Part shown: piece after piece, positions 37,601-49,600 of the stretch
Layout: each line of letters starts with the position of its first letter
Numbering within the stretch: the first letter of the stretch is position 1
Assembly: GCA_911728455.2 (NCBI GenBank)
Contig: OU452225.1
Coordinates: 1,971,501-2,035,500, forward strand
DNA length: 64,000 nt
Direction: 5' to 3'
Source of the DNA: Marthasterias glacialis
Lineage: Eukaryota; Echinodermata; Asteroidea; Forcipulatida; Asteriidae
Position numbers and translations under genes: made by a program
Notes under the pieces: generated by a model
The model's input: the letters and a program-made list of their open reading frames with translations, nothing else
Told to the model about the DNA's origin: nothing
Database searches by the model: none

Positions 37601-40600
37601 AAAACTTGGATATCACACTGTCTGATTTGTATCAACTTTTGATATGAAGAAAAAGGGGCAAACCTCAAAACTGGTTCAGCTGTTATTTTTATAACTCCTG
37701 AATTTAAGTGGAAATTATGACACAAAATGTGAAATTTCCCACAAAATGGGACCAGTGTAGTATCTTGCCTGCCAGACAGGCCCTGGGAGGTACAACGTCA
37801 CTCTTTCTTGAAAGCAAAGTTTACAGTCTACAGCAACTTATGCAATACCTCAAAGTATGAGCAGGGCTTACCCTTAGCACTAGCCTGGCGTACATTTTCT
37901 AATAAAAACTGCTTTGGGCTAATAAACACCACTTCTCAACTTGCCCTGTGGGGCTACTAAAAACTAAGCAACTTACTTGTTTATAATGCTCATACTTCTT
38001 CCTTTTCAGATGTGAATAATACATTTTAGAAATGTGTTAATTTATTTTTGAGTGTGTGAGTGTAACTTCATTTAACCGTTAAGCCGGTTGTGATCGCTAG
38101 CATTAGTAGCAGAAAGATACAGTCATGACAGTACATGTTTAAAATTTGGGCAACAAAAACTTCCAGGGGGCAAGTAAAATAGACAGTTTACTAGCCCCTT
38201 AGGCTACTTTACAAAAAGCTTAAGCACAAGGCCTAATGAGTCTTAGGCTACTTTACAAAAAGCTTAAGCACAAGGCCTAATGAGTCTCATATAAACAACC
38301 TAATAGGCCTGTTATTAAACTAAATGTAACAACACATTCAATAACACAAAAAAATAACATACAAAAATGAAAAAAAAATGTAAGTGTCAGATCAAGAAAT
38401 TAGAAAATACAATTAATCCAACATGATATAAAAACTGCACAATTGGCATGTCGTGGCCGAGTGGGCAAGCGACACTGGACTCAAGCTCTGGTGGTTCCGA
38501 TCAGCAGAAAATGGATCCCTCCTAATAACAGTTTAGAAGATCTAGTGAGTTTTGCGGTGACACCATGTGAAAATCTCTAATGAGTTGGGATGGTTCTGAA
38601 AAGAACCGATGGTAAACAACTCTTAAAATTGTTTACCGTCGGTTCTTTTCAGAACCATCCCAACTCATTAGAGATTTTCACATGGTGTCACCGCAAAACT
38701 CACTAGATTGTATTCCCACCATGCAAAGTTTCAAATCTGACTTAGCTTAGAATATATTGAGCCGTGGTTGGACAATCCTACACGTGTAGCATTCAGACAG
38801 TAAAATATGATAGACAAGAAGCGGCAAAATGCCAATACCATACCTTGACTTTGATTTCAGGGATGAGTAACTCAAGCTCTTTCATTTCCTTCTGGTCATG
38901 AAGCAAGTCTTCCTCACTCTGTTTCTCTGCAAAGATAACAATTTCACAACAGGTAAAACTAAAATGAATGGAAGCTAAATAAACTCATCAATAGCTCAAC
39001 CAATAGGGCCCATGCGTCTTGCTGTCCCACGCCATGCACAAAAGACTTGACACACCAATCAAAACACGGAAAGCTTGTTTACGTTTTGTAATGGAGTTTT
39101 TGTTTGTCCCCTTTCGTGGGTTCTCACAGTTGTGATTGGTCAAATGCATTTAGGGGTGGAGCTAAATGGATCGGTCAATTCTTGATTTGATCTGATCCTC
39201 AAAACTTGAGTGTGTGAGCTCTAAACCTTGGGTTCGAGTCAAGAGAAATGTGAATCCAGTCTCCATAATCAGGGAGATTGTCAAATTTAGGGGAAAACTT
39301 TCCATAATCAGGGAGATTTTCAAATTTTTTCATCCAGGCCTTATTCTTCATGCAGGCAATAGAGACAATTGTCTCTGTTGCCCCTGGTCACTGCCTTGGT
39401 GCCCTTGAAATGTTCTAATAGAAATTTACAATTTCATCGTAGAGGTGCACTTTACCAAGGAGGAAATGCCTTGGTGCCCTTGCCCTTTCAAGAACGAAGC
39501 ATACAGGCCTGTTCATCAGAACATGGAAAGATTGCTTTATTTGAGAGTTGGCAAAAATTCCTGACAAAATTCCAGGCTAAGGTAATCTTGCTGTCAAAAA
39601 GTGGTCTTACCTGTTGGATTTTCTGCTTTCTTCTTCAGCGTAGTTATTCTGTTCTTAATCACCACTGTGGATTGCTCAAAGCTCTGCGGGATGACAAAGA
39701 GAGGGGGAGACATTGGCACAAAAATTGATAGAAATCTTCCGAGGAGGTAGGACATGTTATTCCCCAAAATTCGGGTTAAGCTGGAACACATGCTGTCCAT
39801 AACTTTCATTTGATCTCATAGAGTGAGGCAGGCCTCGATCTTAAGAAAAACGGGGGTAGGCCTTTGCTGGCCAAATCAGAGAAAATGTACAAGGGCATGC
39901 TGGCCAAGTTGGTAGTGACAGTGCAATTTTTCTGAAGGGCATGCTGGCCAACTCGACAGGGCATGAGGCCAATGGCCTCGGTAGCCTTTGTTAAGATCAA
40001 AGCCTTGTGAGGTCATCTTTCAGATAGCTGCAGCTAGCGGTTCCTATGGGAGAGAAGAATCTCCTGAGTCTGTGTGACCCGGGGACACGTTTAAAAGCAA
40101 ACCCCGAGAAAGAGTTTTTCAAAAGGAAGGAAGATATAAAGAAGCGAACAGGAACTGAGTTGATTCTCCTGGTGATGAACAGAGCATACTCTTCGAAACC
40201 TCCGGTGTTTCTCAGAACTACACACTCACTAAAGAGATTTAATACAAGGTTTCATTGCAAACCTCTATCTCATTGTACCTCCATGGTGCAAATCTTCACA
40301 TCATTCATAAGCTCAGATTGGTTTCATTCCTTACCTCAATTGCCTTGTCAAACTTCTGGTCGAATGAGTATGCCAATGCCAAGTTATAGTAACTGGTTGT
40401 CAGGACGTTAAGGATTCCTTCGAATGGATCAAGACTTTGAATAAGTTCATCTAGATTGCGTGTCGGAATATTTTTGAAGGTTCTTTTTGACGAATCCAAG
40501 AAAATGTTAGTAACATCTCACTAATTTTCTTGGTTTCGTCCAAAAGAACCTCCAAAAATATGGATCAAGAACTATTACTTTCGACTGAGAAATTAGGATA

Positions 40601-43600
40601 TGAAACCGTGTTAACCAGTAGGTGCCGCATGACGTGAATACATGCAAATATTTCCCCTGCCTGGAAACGGAAGCCGTGTAAAAAGACGCCATTATGTAAT
40701 TCTGGACCACCGGAGATAAGGTTGCCCGGACATTCCACTGCTGTGCGTGCACAGACCACACACACGCCATTTAATGCTTCATTTGACCCGATTACAGACC
40801 TTTGTTTTTTTGTCCCAAGAAGGGGATCACAAGGCATCGAGAGGCTCCCACCATTGTTCATTCATTGTATTTCGGCTCAATGAAGGTAAGTCAGAGTGAG
40901 CCGGCAATTGAGCCATGCTTCAGTGTACCACTCCTATGCCGTAGGTAATGGCCAATATTTTACAGATCACGCTGCGTGAATTTGACATTTTCTCGGTCAA
41001 GAAACAAAACGAACAATACAATAAAGAGAATCTTTGTTCTCTTGGTACTGTCAAGTCAGGGTTTCTTTGTACCAGTGGTACCCTCAAAGAAAAAATATTT
41101 CGGCCAAAAGAATCCCGCCAAAAGAATCCCACCACAGGACGGGGAAAAAAAATCCTAGCGACAACTGGCTAATGCAGACATGCAACTTTCAAAGTACAAA
41201 AAGACATTTGCCAGAGTTATTAATTTGGACAAGGCCTTATAATAATAATAATAATAATTTATTCATTTATAAAGCGCAAATTCCAAATAGAATTTGTTCA
41301 AATGCGCTGAACAACAAAATGACTAAAAGTATATAAGAATAAAAACTCGCAAAAAATATATCCATGAGTTTTGGTCCAACTGTCCGTGTCCTTGTTTTTG
41401 TTTTTTTATGTTAGTCCGTCCAAGGCGTCTCGATACAAGCCTAGGCTTCTAGAAGATGCCTCCGTACCAATATTTTTTCCCCGCTTACTTCTTGTGCTTA
41501 TCCATCTATTTACTGTTGTTTAATTTTCTCTGTTTGTATCTGCATTTCTGCCTTATTTTGGTATGGAAATAAATGTGAGTTTGAATTGAATTGAATTGAA
41601 TTGAATTGAATTGAATTGAATTGAATTGAATTGAATTGAATTGAATTGAATCATAGAACATCTAAAATTACAAGCAAAGCAACAACAGTAAAAACACTAA
41701 TATACAATTAAAAACACCTAAGCAAATTGAATTTGTAAAAACATCTTCGGGGCGGATCAACACCAATAAAAGCAACAATCCACAAAAACAACTCACAAAG
41801 AGCTCAGCACAACCCAGCACATTGTAAGATACTACAATACTACAATACACCTTGTAGTGTAGAGAAAGGATACGTTTCAGCCAGTAATCTACTGTCTTCT
41901 TCGAGTTGCTCTTTTTGTCTGGTCAAACACTGGGTGAAGTCCTCGATGCTCTGGGCGTACTGACCGGTCTCCAGTCCCAACTCCCCGAGCTTCAGGTAAA
42001 CCTGGGACACCTTGAGTTTGAACTCTTTGTTGTCTGCCTCTTGCCTGAAAAAAACAAAACAAAAAAGATATATAAACAAAATTGATTTTGTGTTTGCCAT
42101 TAACGGCCAAAAAACAATTACAGTTGACAGAACCATTTATGACTTGGGTATTGGCCAAAATTTCACAGGGCTGCCTTACCAGTTTGGTTCTGTATTTCTT
42201 AAAAAAGAATTTTGTACCACTGGTGGTATTAATTTTCACAACACCCAGACCAAATTGTTGTGTTATTATTGTTTGCTTTTTTTCGGGGGGGGAGGGGGGA
42301 GGGGGAACATTGTTGTCAAAATAGCCCTGACTAAACAAAGTAAAAACCAAGGTTTTTTTTTAGAAGTATACAGTGCTTATCACACATTGGTTTAGGTTAA
42401 AATCAAAAACAATATACAGAAATCTGAATAAATCAAATCGTTATCTTACTTTGAAAATATAACTCTGGCAAGTTCCAGCATCTCCCAACTCAACTGGAAA
42501 TTGGAAACCTCCTCTTCCTAAAAAAAAAAGTAATTAAATTAGGAAAATCAACAAAAACTGACGGAAGACATTCAGATTTTGTCAAAATTAAGAAATCTTC
42601 AAAGATTTTGGAGAATTTGATGTCTTCTTGGTTGTGCAGCTAGCTCAATGGAAGAGCTAGTGGGTAAACAACATTGACATTGACTGTGGTCAGTCTTCTT
42701 CTTTCGTACGACGTCTATACAGCTTCCTACAAGGGGAGGTCCAAGTTGGTGAGCCAGGTCAGAGCATTATCTGTCACGAGGTGGATTTCCTGGATGCCAG
42801 TGGTCAGTAATTGGATGGGAGACTATTCCATGTATATCAAGGTTGGTGGCTTGTATTAGACATGATAGGGCTCCTTAACAACTTAACGTCGGATGACGTC
42901 TTTTTTCAGCAAATATTTTTCCAAACTGATTAACTGTGCCGTTTATAAACGTTTCGGAACAACTCCAAAATGTTGTGTAGCTTGCACAGGCAATGCACCT
43001 ACCATGCTACGCTTCGTTTTCCCCATACACAGAGGGACAAAGGGTACTGGAATTCATGCTTGATTCAGTCACCCTTTATCCGGGGGTTATCAAGACCTTC
43101 GTCCTTTAGATGTACGAGAGATCGATAGGCTGCCACCATTGTTTATAAATGTATTTGGCATATCGGAAGCAAGTCTGGTTATAGTAATTTAGTTTATTAA
43201 AGAGGGTGGGGGCGGGGTTTCAAACGGTACTTTCTCGACTATTACAATATTTGTAAGGCAAACATTTCTCTGAAAGATTAATGCTGGATGATTTTTATAT
43301 TTCATGAGCTCTTAGATTGAATTCATCAAATTTTCCCAAATGATTATCAACCCTGTTGATATCATCAAGTTCTGATGGCCTTGCCATCAAAAGAGTGCAT
43401 TTAAATCCTAGTCATGACACTTGTGTCCTTGAGAAAATGCACTTATCCATAATTGATTCTCTTAACCCAGGTGTATAAATGGGAACCTGCGAGGGCTGAG
43501 ATGTATTGTGTTGGATTGACCCCCCCACAGCGCTAATTTAAGCAGCTTGGGGTTGTATGCTCCCCAGGGAGTTGAGAAAGTTTGAGGAATGGTCTAAGTA

Positions 43601-46600
43601 TGCCCGATGAACAGGGATAATAATGCTGTAAAGACCCTTGATCTAGCTACTAGAATATATGTGTGCTAAAGAAGAGCCAAGTGTTATCACTGAATGCCTT
43701 TATGCCTTTATCAACATCGTCTTACTTTGGCCTCTTCACCCCCTTCAGCTTTCTCCTCTCCATCCTCATCATCATCGTCCTCCTCCTCCTCATCTCCATC
43801 ACCCCCTTCTGCCTTCTCCTCGCTCGGTCCTGCACCCTCGTCTGCCAAATGGAAAAGATGAAAATTTCATCAATTCTTTTGAATCAATGTGATGAATGCC
43901 TCTGGGATACTTTTTGTAATCCCCAATTCCAGACCTTTGTTCTTTTTGTTGGGAAAAGGATTACGAGGGATTGATAGGCTGCCATGATTGTTTACTATTG
44001 TATTCGGCATTGAGGTCTGAGATTCTAGGATGTCACGTCAGATTATCGGCCGTGACTTACGGCTAGGGGTTTGGCTGATTAACAGTGAACACAAACCACT
44101 TTTTTTCTTGAAACAAAAAAAAATCCTGGTGCATTTTATGGGAACAGTTTTGTCTTTACTTGCTTTAATCATGGTGTCATGGATAATCCTGAAAAAAAAA
44201 AATTATTCTGGGAGTTTTAAAATATAATCCTGTGGGTGATCACAGAAAAATATTTTGGTTAATAATATTTTAAATCTTAAATTAACAACAAAAACCTTCT
44301 TAATTTAAATCATGCAGATTAATAAATTTATGAACGGTGAAAAAAAAATTAAAAATGGTGCACCAACAGCACTCCGCACTAAAAATAGAAGCAAGTATCC
44401 GGATCTCAGACAACGTGTCAAATTCCACCGACGTAGCCACTGTCAGTGTTTTATGTTTACGCACGTGTACTGTACTACTGTGGTCTGGCGCCTTGATCGC
44501 GGTGCGGTGATCGTGTGAGTGGTAAAAAGTTTGTCCAACATCCGGGTATTTTGGGCAAAAGTGATGCCATTAGTGCGGAGAGCTAGTAAGTGGTCAACAG
44601 TGACACAAAAATGACCTTGCCACAAAAACACATTTCTGAAAGAAAAACACAAGTAGGTCAATAGAATTAAAAACAGAAATTTTACTTAAAATTTTAACTT
44701 ACTGATTAGTTAATCAATTAATTAAACTGTGCAATGGCGAACATACGCAGTAAAACAAACTGAAATTTAATACCGGAATTATTAAGTGTTTAAACCAAAT
44801 AAAAATCTTTAACATTGCAAAACGCAAATGATTAGCTCTTATTAAATTAAAAAAAAAAAAGAACAGTGCAATAACATAAAGGAAATAAGATTATTATTTG
44901 TGACAAATTAAAATGTGATAAATATTTTAAAAGACAAAATAAAAACGGAAATAAAGACATTGGGTACAATTTTAACTTGACAGGCCATTCAGAATACTCA
45001 ATATTTAAAATGTTCAATCTTTTTTTTTTGAAATTGTTTTGACATCCACACACCCCAATTTTAGATTTTGAATTGTTCAATATACATTGTACGCCTATAC
45101 ACTGAAGAACAGAGTAATGCCTCAGATGAAGAAGATATTTATATCATTGTTAACCCAGCTTCAGAGTTTTCCTTTTTCAATGGCTTTTCCTGGCTTCTAT
45201 CATGCAACTCTGTAGTAATGTGAAGAGGAAATTCACGACCACCTCCCCATCAGGTGCGGAGGTCGGCCACTATCAATGGAACAGCACAGACACAACTTAC
45301 GATCTGGCAGTGGCTGATGGGTATTTTTATTTTCTCCTTCAAAAACTTGTTTTTCTATTATTTTAACTGCAAACCGAATTTGCATTTTCAGTTATTTGAC
45401 ACAGCCACCCACAGTTTTGAGAAGAAGAACAAAAATGATTGGTTATTCTGAACGGCCCCTTATACAGAAAAAGTGTTTGCAAATGTTAAAATAAATTTCT
45501 TGACGTTTCCATCAAACCTGAGTGGAATAACGGAAAAAATTGTTGCCATGTCAACAGTGACAATCAACATGAGGCGGGCAGTGAGCTGTGTGGTCTGCGT
45601 GACGTCTGAAAAAATTCTACCTTTGCCCTGTTCCTTGTCTTTGCTGTCATCTTTTCCCTCGCCAACTTTCGTCTCGTCTTTCTTGTCTTCCTCTGCCACA
45701 TCCATCGGGGTCTCCTTCTCATCATTTGTCTCATCTTTCTTCTGCTTGTCAGCATCTTTGTCTTTTTTATCACCGGCTGTGACATCTTTATCCTTGGCTT
45801 CTTCTTTGTCTGTGGCTTTGTCTTTGTCTGTACCGTCTTCTTTATCAGTAGCATCCTCTTTATCTGTGGCTTCCTTTCCGGACTCCGTCATATCGTCTTC
45901 TTTCTCAGATGCACTTTCTTTATTCCCCTCCTCCTTTTCATTTTTCTTATCAGCCTCATCTTTGGACTCGAGAGCATCCTGAACATCGTGGAAAATTTGT
46001 TCTCTTTCCTTCTCTGGGGGGTGGGTTCATAAAGGAATTTGTATTTTTTTTTTTTTTTTTTTTTTCAATTTTCCAATTGGTCACGTATCTCAATGGCTAT
46101 TGATCCCTTGCACCAACATGACACTCGGCTACTGACTGCTTTGCTCACCATTTTGAGAGTTAAAATGCACATCACTTGATAATTATTTGATAAATTATTT
46201 GATAATTGAAATTTTTCCTCTTGTATGTTCTCTGAATTTATAAGGTCAGAAAAAAATTATGAAATCATGAAAAATCCTGAGAAATCACATGCCTGAGGTT
46301 ACTAGTTAGTATAGTAACAATAGTACCAAGTTCTTATATAGTGCATTTCAGAATAACGTCTCAATGCGCTTTACATTAGTGCCCTGGTCATTGGGCCAAT
46401 AACATTCCTGTAATCTTTCTCAGCTCCCTGGGGAGTATACAGCCCTGAGCTGCCATGGCGCTCCAAAGGCTTTTTCAAACACAGTATCAACCTCTACCCT
46501 CGCAGGCACCCATTTATACCCCTGGGTGAAGAGAAGCATTTGTAGTAAAGCATCTTGCTCAAGGACGCAAGTGTCATGACCGGGATTTGAACCCAAACTT

Positions 46601-49600
46601 CGATGACTTGACCACCAGAACTTGAGTCTGGTGCACTAGACCGCTCGGCCATGACACGCTACAATACCTATGCTGCTTTATGACTTTTATTCTGCTTACA
46701 CAAAACAGCTCTGCTGAGTGGAAAAGCAGTTCCAGCTAAGCAGCTGCTAAGCAAAGCAAAAGTAAGCGGGATACCAGCCACAGATGGTACATGTGACATG
46801 GTGCTTTGGCTGCAAACCTTGTTCTGGTAAGTACAATTTTGTTGTGCTTAGCTACCTTTGGTGCTTAAGCAGCTCTATATTTGGCCCCGGTTGTTTGGGT
46901 CAAACAGATGAAGTCAGGGGCCAATTTCAAAGCGCTGCTTTAACGGCAAGCAAATTTTCGTGGTAACTATAGCAGACAAATGTGCTTAAGTGTAAGCGTA
47001 TTTCACAGGTTAGCAAGAGAACTAGGCAGCCAGCTTGCGTGTTCACCATGGGTTTGCATTGTTATGTCATTCATTTTCCTACAGTAAGCACCGGAAAGTT
47101 AGCATGCCGTTTTGTCTGCTTACAGTTAGCAGCGCCATGAAATGGAAATCACTCAGTAAGCACAAAAATTGGCCGTTAAGCAGCTCTATGAAATTGGGCC
47201 CAGATTACACGCAAAACCATTAAGCCAGATCTTGCGGTTTAGATTTTGAGCAATGTCTGGTACAATGACTTGATTGGTCACTCAAATTGAAACTCAAAAT
47301 AAAGCATTGCCACGTCACATGGTTTGGGGTAAGCTTTTGCATAGCAACCTCAAGATGGGGGAAGCCTACAATTGTAGTACCATTGTGCCATACATTCGTT
47401 TAGAATTGCGTATGGGGTTCACCGTCTCGTTAGAGTAACTAAGCAATTGCTTGGCCCGACCCATATGACATAGCAACTGTCTCTAGTCTAAAGAATTAAA
47501 ACTTAAGTAGTTTGGTAAGCAGTTAGCAACAGCTAAGTCTAATTTCTCTTTTTAAATTCAAGGTTAAGCGGTCCCTTGTGACTAAGCAGGTCATTGTACC
47601 AGATATTCAAATCTACCTCCTAGATGCCTTATCGGATATTGACAATGATATTAAAAAAATATAGGTAAACAAACAAATGTTTTGTGTATTCTACCGATAT
47701 TTTTCAAAGGACAAATCTTCCATGGCTCTATCCTGTTGGTAAGTGTGACGTAATTCCACTGTAAGTCACGCCCACTTCACACAAACTGGCTCCATCGATT
47801 GACAGAAGCCCATAGGAATGCATTGAACGTTTTATCTTGGATGATTTATGTAAGAACAATATAATTTCTGGACTTGCCTTTCACGTGTGTCTTGCAAAGG
47901 CTCAAGATCTTGTCAGAAATATTGATTTCTTTCTTAAGAAATGTCTTTGAACGATTGGAATGAGTGTTTCGGTAAAATAACATGGTAACGTATGCCAGCT
48001 TTAGAACCGGAAGTAGCGACAACTCTGGGCGTGCAGTAGATGGGCACGTGTGTGACGTAATGACTTACATACCAACAAGATAGCCAACTATCTTTCTCAA
48101 GACTGTGTGCCAAAATGCTTGTATCATCAAAGCCACAATTCCCCCCAACACTTCCCAGAGTTTACCTTCGACTTTGTCGGGGCTTTCAATATTGTCAGCC
48201 TCTCCATCAGAGTCGCCCTGTTCCTCTTCTGGAACCCCGTCCAGGGCGTTACCCAAGACACCTGTCTCCATGCGGGATAACTCTAAAAGGGCCCAGCCGT
48301 AGAAGTAGTAAGTCTCACCACATTCATTAGCAAGCTCCCCATACTTTGCACCTCTAACATGGAAAAAAAAAAACAGGACAGAATATAAACAAAGTTTGTC
48401 TATTGACCCAATGCACCTCACATCATCATCACAATAATCTTGGTGGCACCATTTTTGGAGTCAATGTCCCTGTGTGTTATTACACGCCTACCAAAATTTT
48501 AGAGTGCAATTTTACTTTCAAAATGGCGAGTGTGGCATGGCTTGGCATGGTCTTTCAGTCTTTCGTTTTCCCATTGAACGTGTGTACTAACGTAATGGAA
48601 TTGGGAATGCGACATACATGAAACTGGTACCATGTTATGCCAATGGAAAGGCTATGATCAGCTTGACTGGAAACCAAATTGCGAGGTCATGGAGGATATT
48701 TTTTGCTGGATCGGTTACTTGCGGCGGATCAAAAAATAATTTCTTGATGCGCAAGCCTGATAATTCACGGAGGTAATCGCCTCCAGTGCCCCTGGTCAAC
48801 TGACAGCAGAAACCTTTTTTTCCCCCTGATATACAGGGTTCTGCCTAGGAATTTTCAAAACTGTTGGGCATTCTGGACCCACATCTTGCAAGTTGGGTGG
48901 AAGCACGCTGATTGGAATCAAGGTCTTCAGAATGCTTAATTTACTTGAGAATGATTTCGTCCAGGATTTTTGCATAGCAAAATCATTTAGACTGAACATG
49001 TTTTGGGCACACTGAATGCAGACCTTGAACTTCACCCTTGAAAGGGCATGGCAATCTTCCTCTGGTAAGGGGCACTTCTATGAGGAAAATGTCAATTTGT
49101 ATTGGAACTTTGCAAAGGGCACCAAGGCAAAAGCACAGGCAGGCCTTGATCTTAACCGAGGCCACCGAGGCCATTGGCCTCATGCCCTGTCGAGTTGGCC
49201 AGCATGCCCTTCAGAAAAATTGCACTGACACTACCAACTTGGCCAGCATGCCCTCATACAATTTCTCTGATTTGGCCAGCAAAAGCCTGTCCCCAATTTT
49301 CTGAAGATCGAGGCCTGCACAGGGCACGACGGCAAATGCTGTGGGTGCCGTAGGTTAACTCGAGGCCTGCTGAATGCTAAGATTCAGTAGCAAATGATGA
49401 TTTTGTAAGTTGCAAATGACACAATTTTAGTAGCATTTTGCTACATCAAACAAGGGAAATCGTTTGCGGTTTGCTTTTAAAAGCTATGTGCAATCTGAAG
49501 TGTTTTAAATGGTTTCACTGTATGATTTTTGTAAAAAAAATGTTAATGACCCACTGTTTTGACTCTAGCCGAGTTTTTCTCAAAGCAGGGCTGACCCTTA

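Noticed and set aside
45473-45982. 169-codon serine/leucine-rich plus-strand frame
   Set aside because: Exact antisense shadow of NASP exon 4, whose Lys/Asp/Glu codons read as Ser/Leu/Phe on the other strand.
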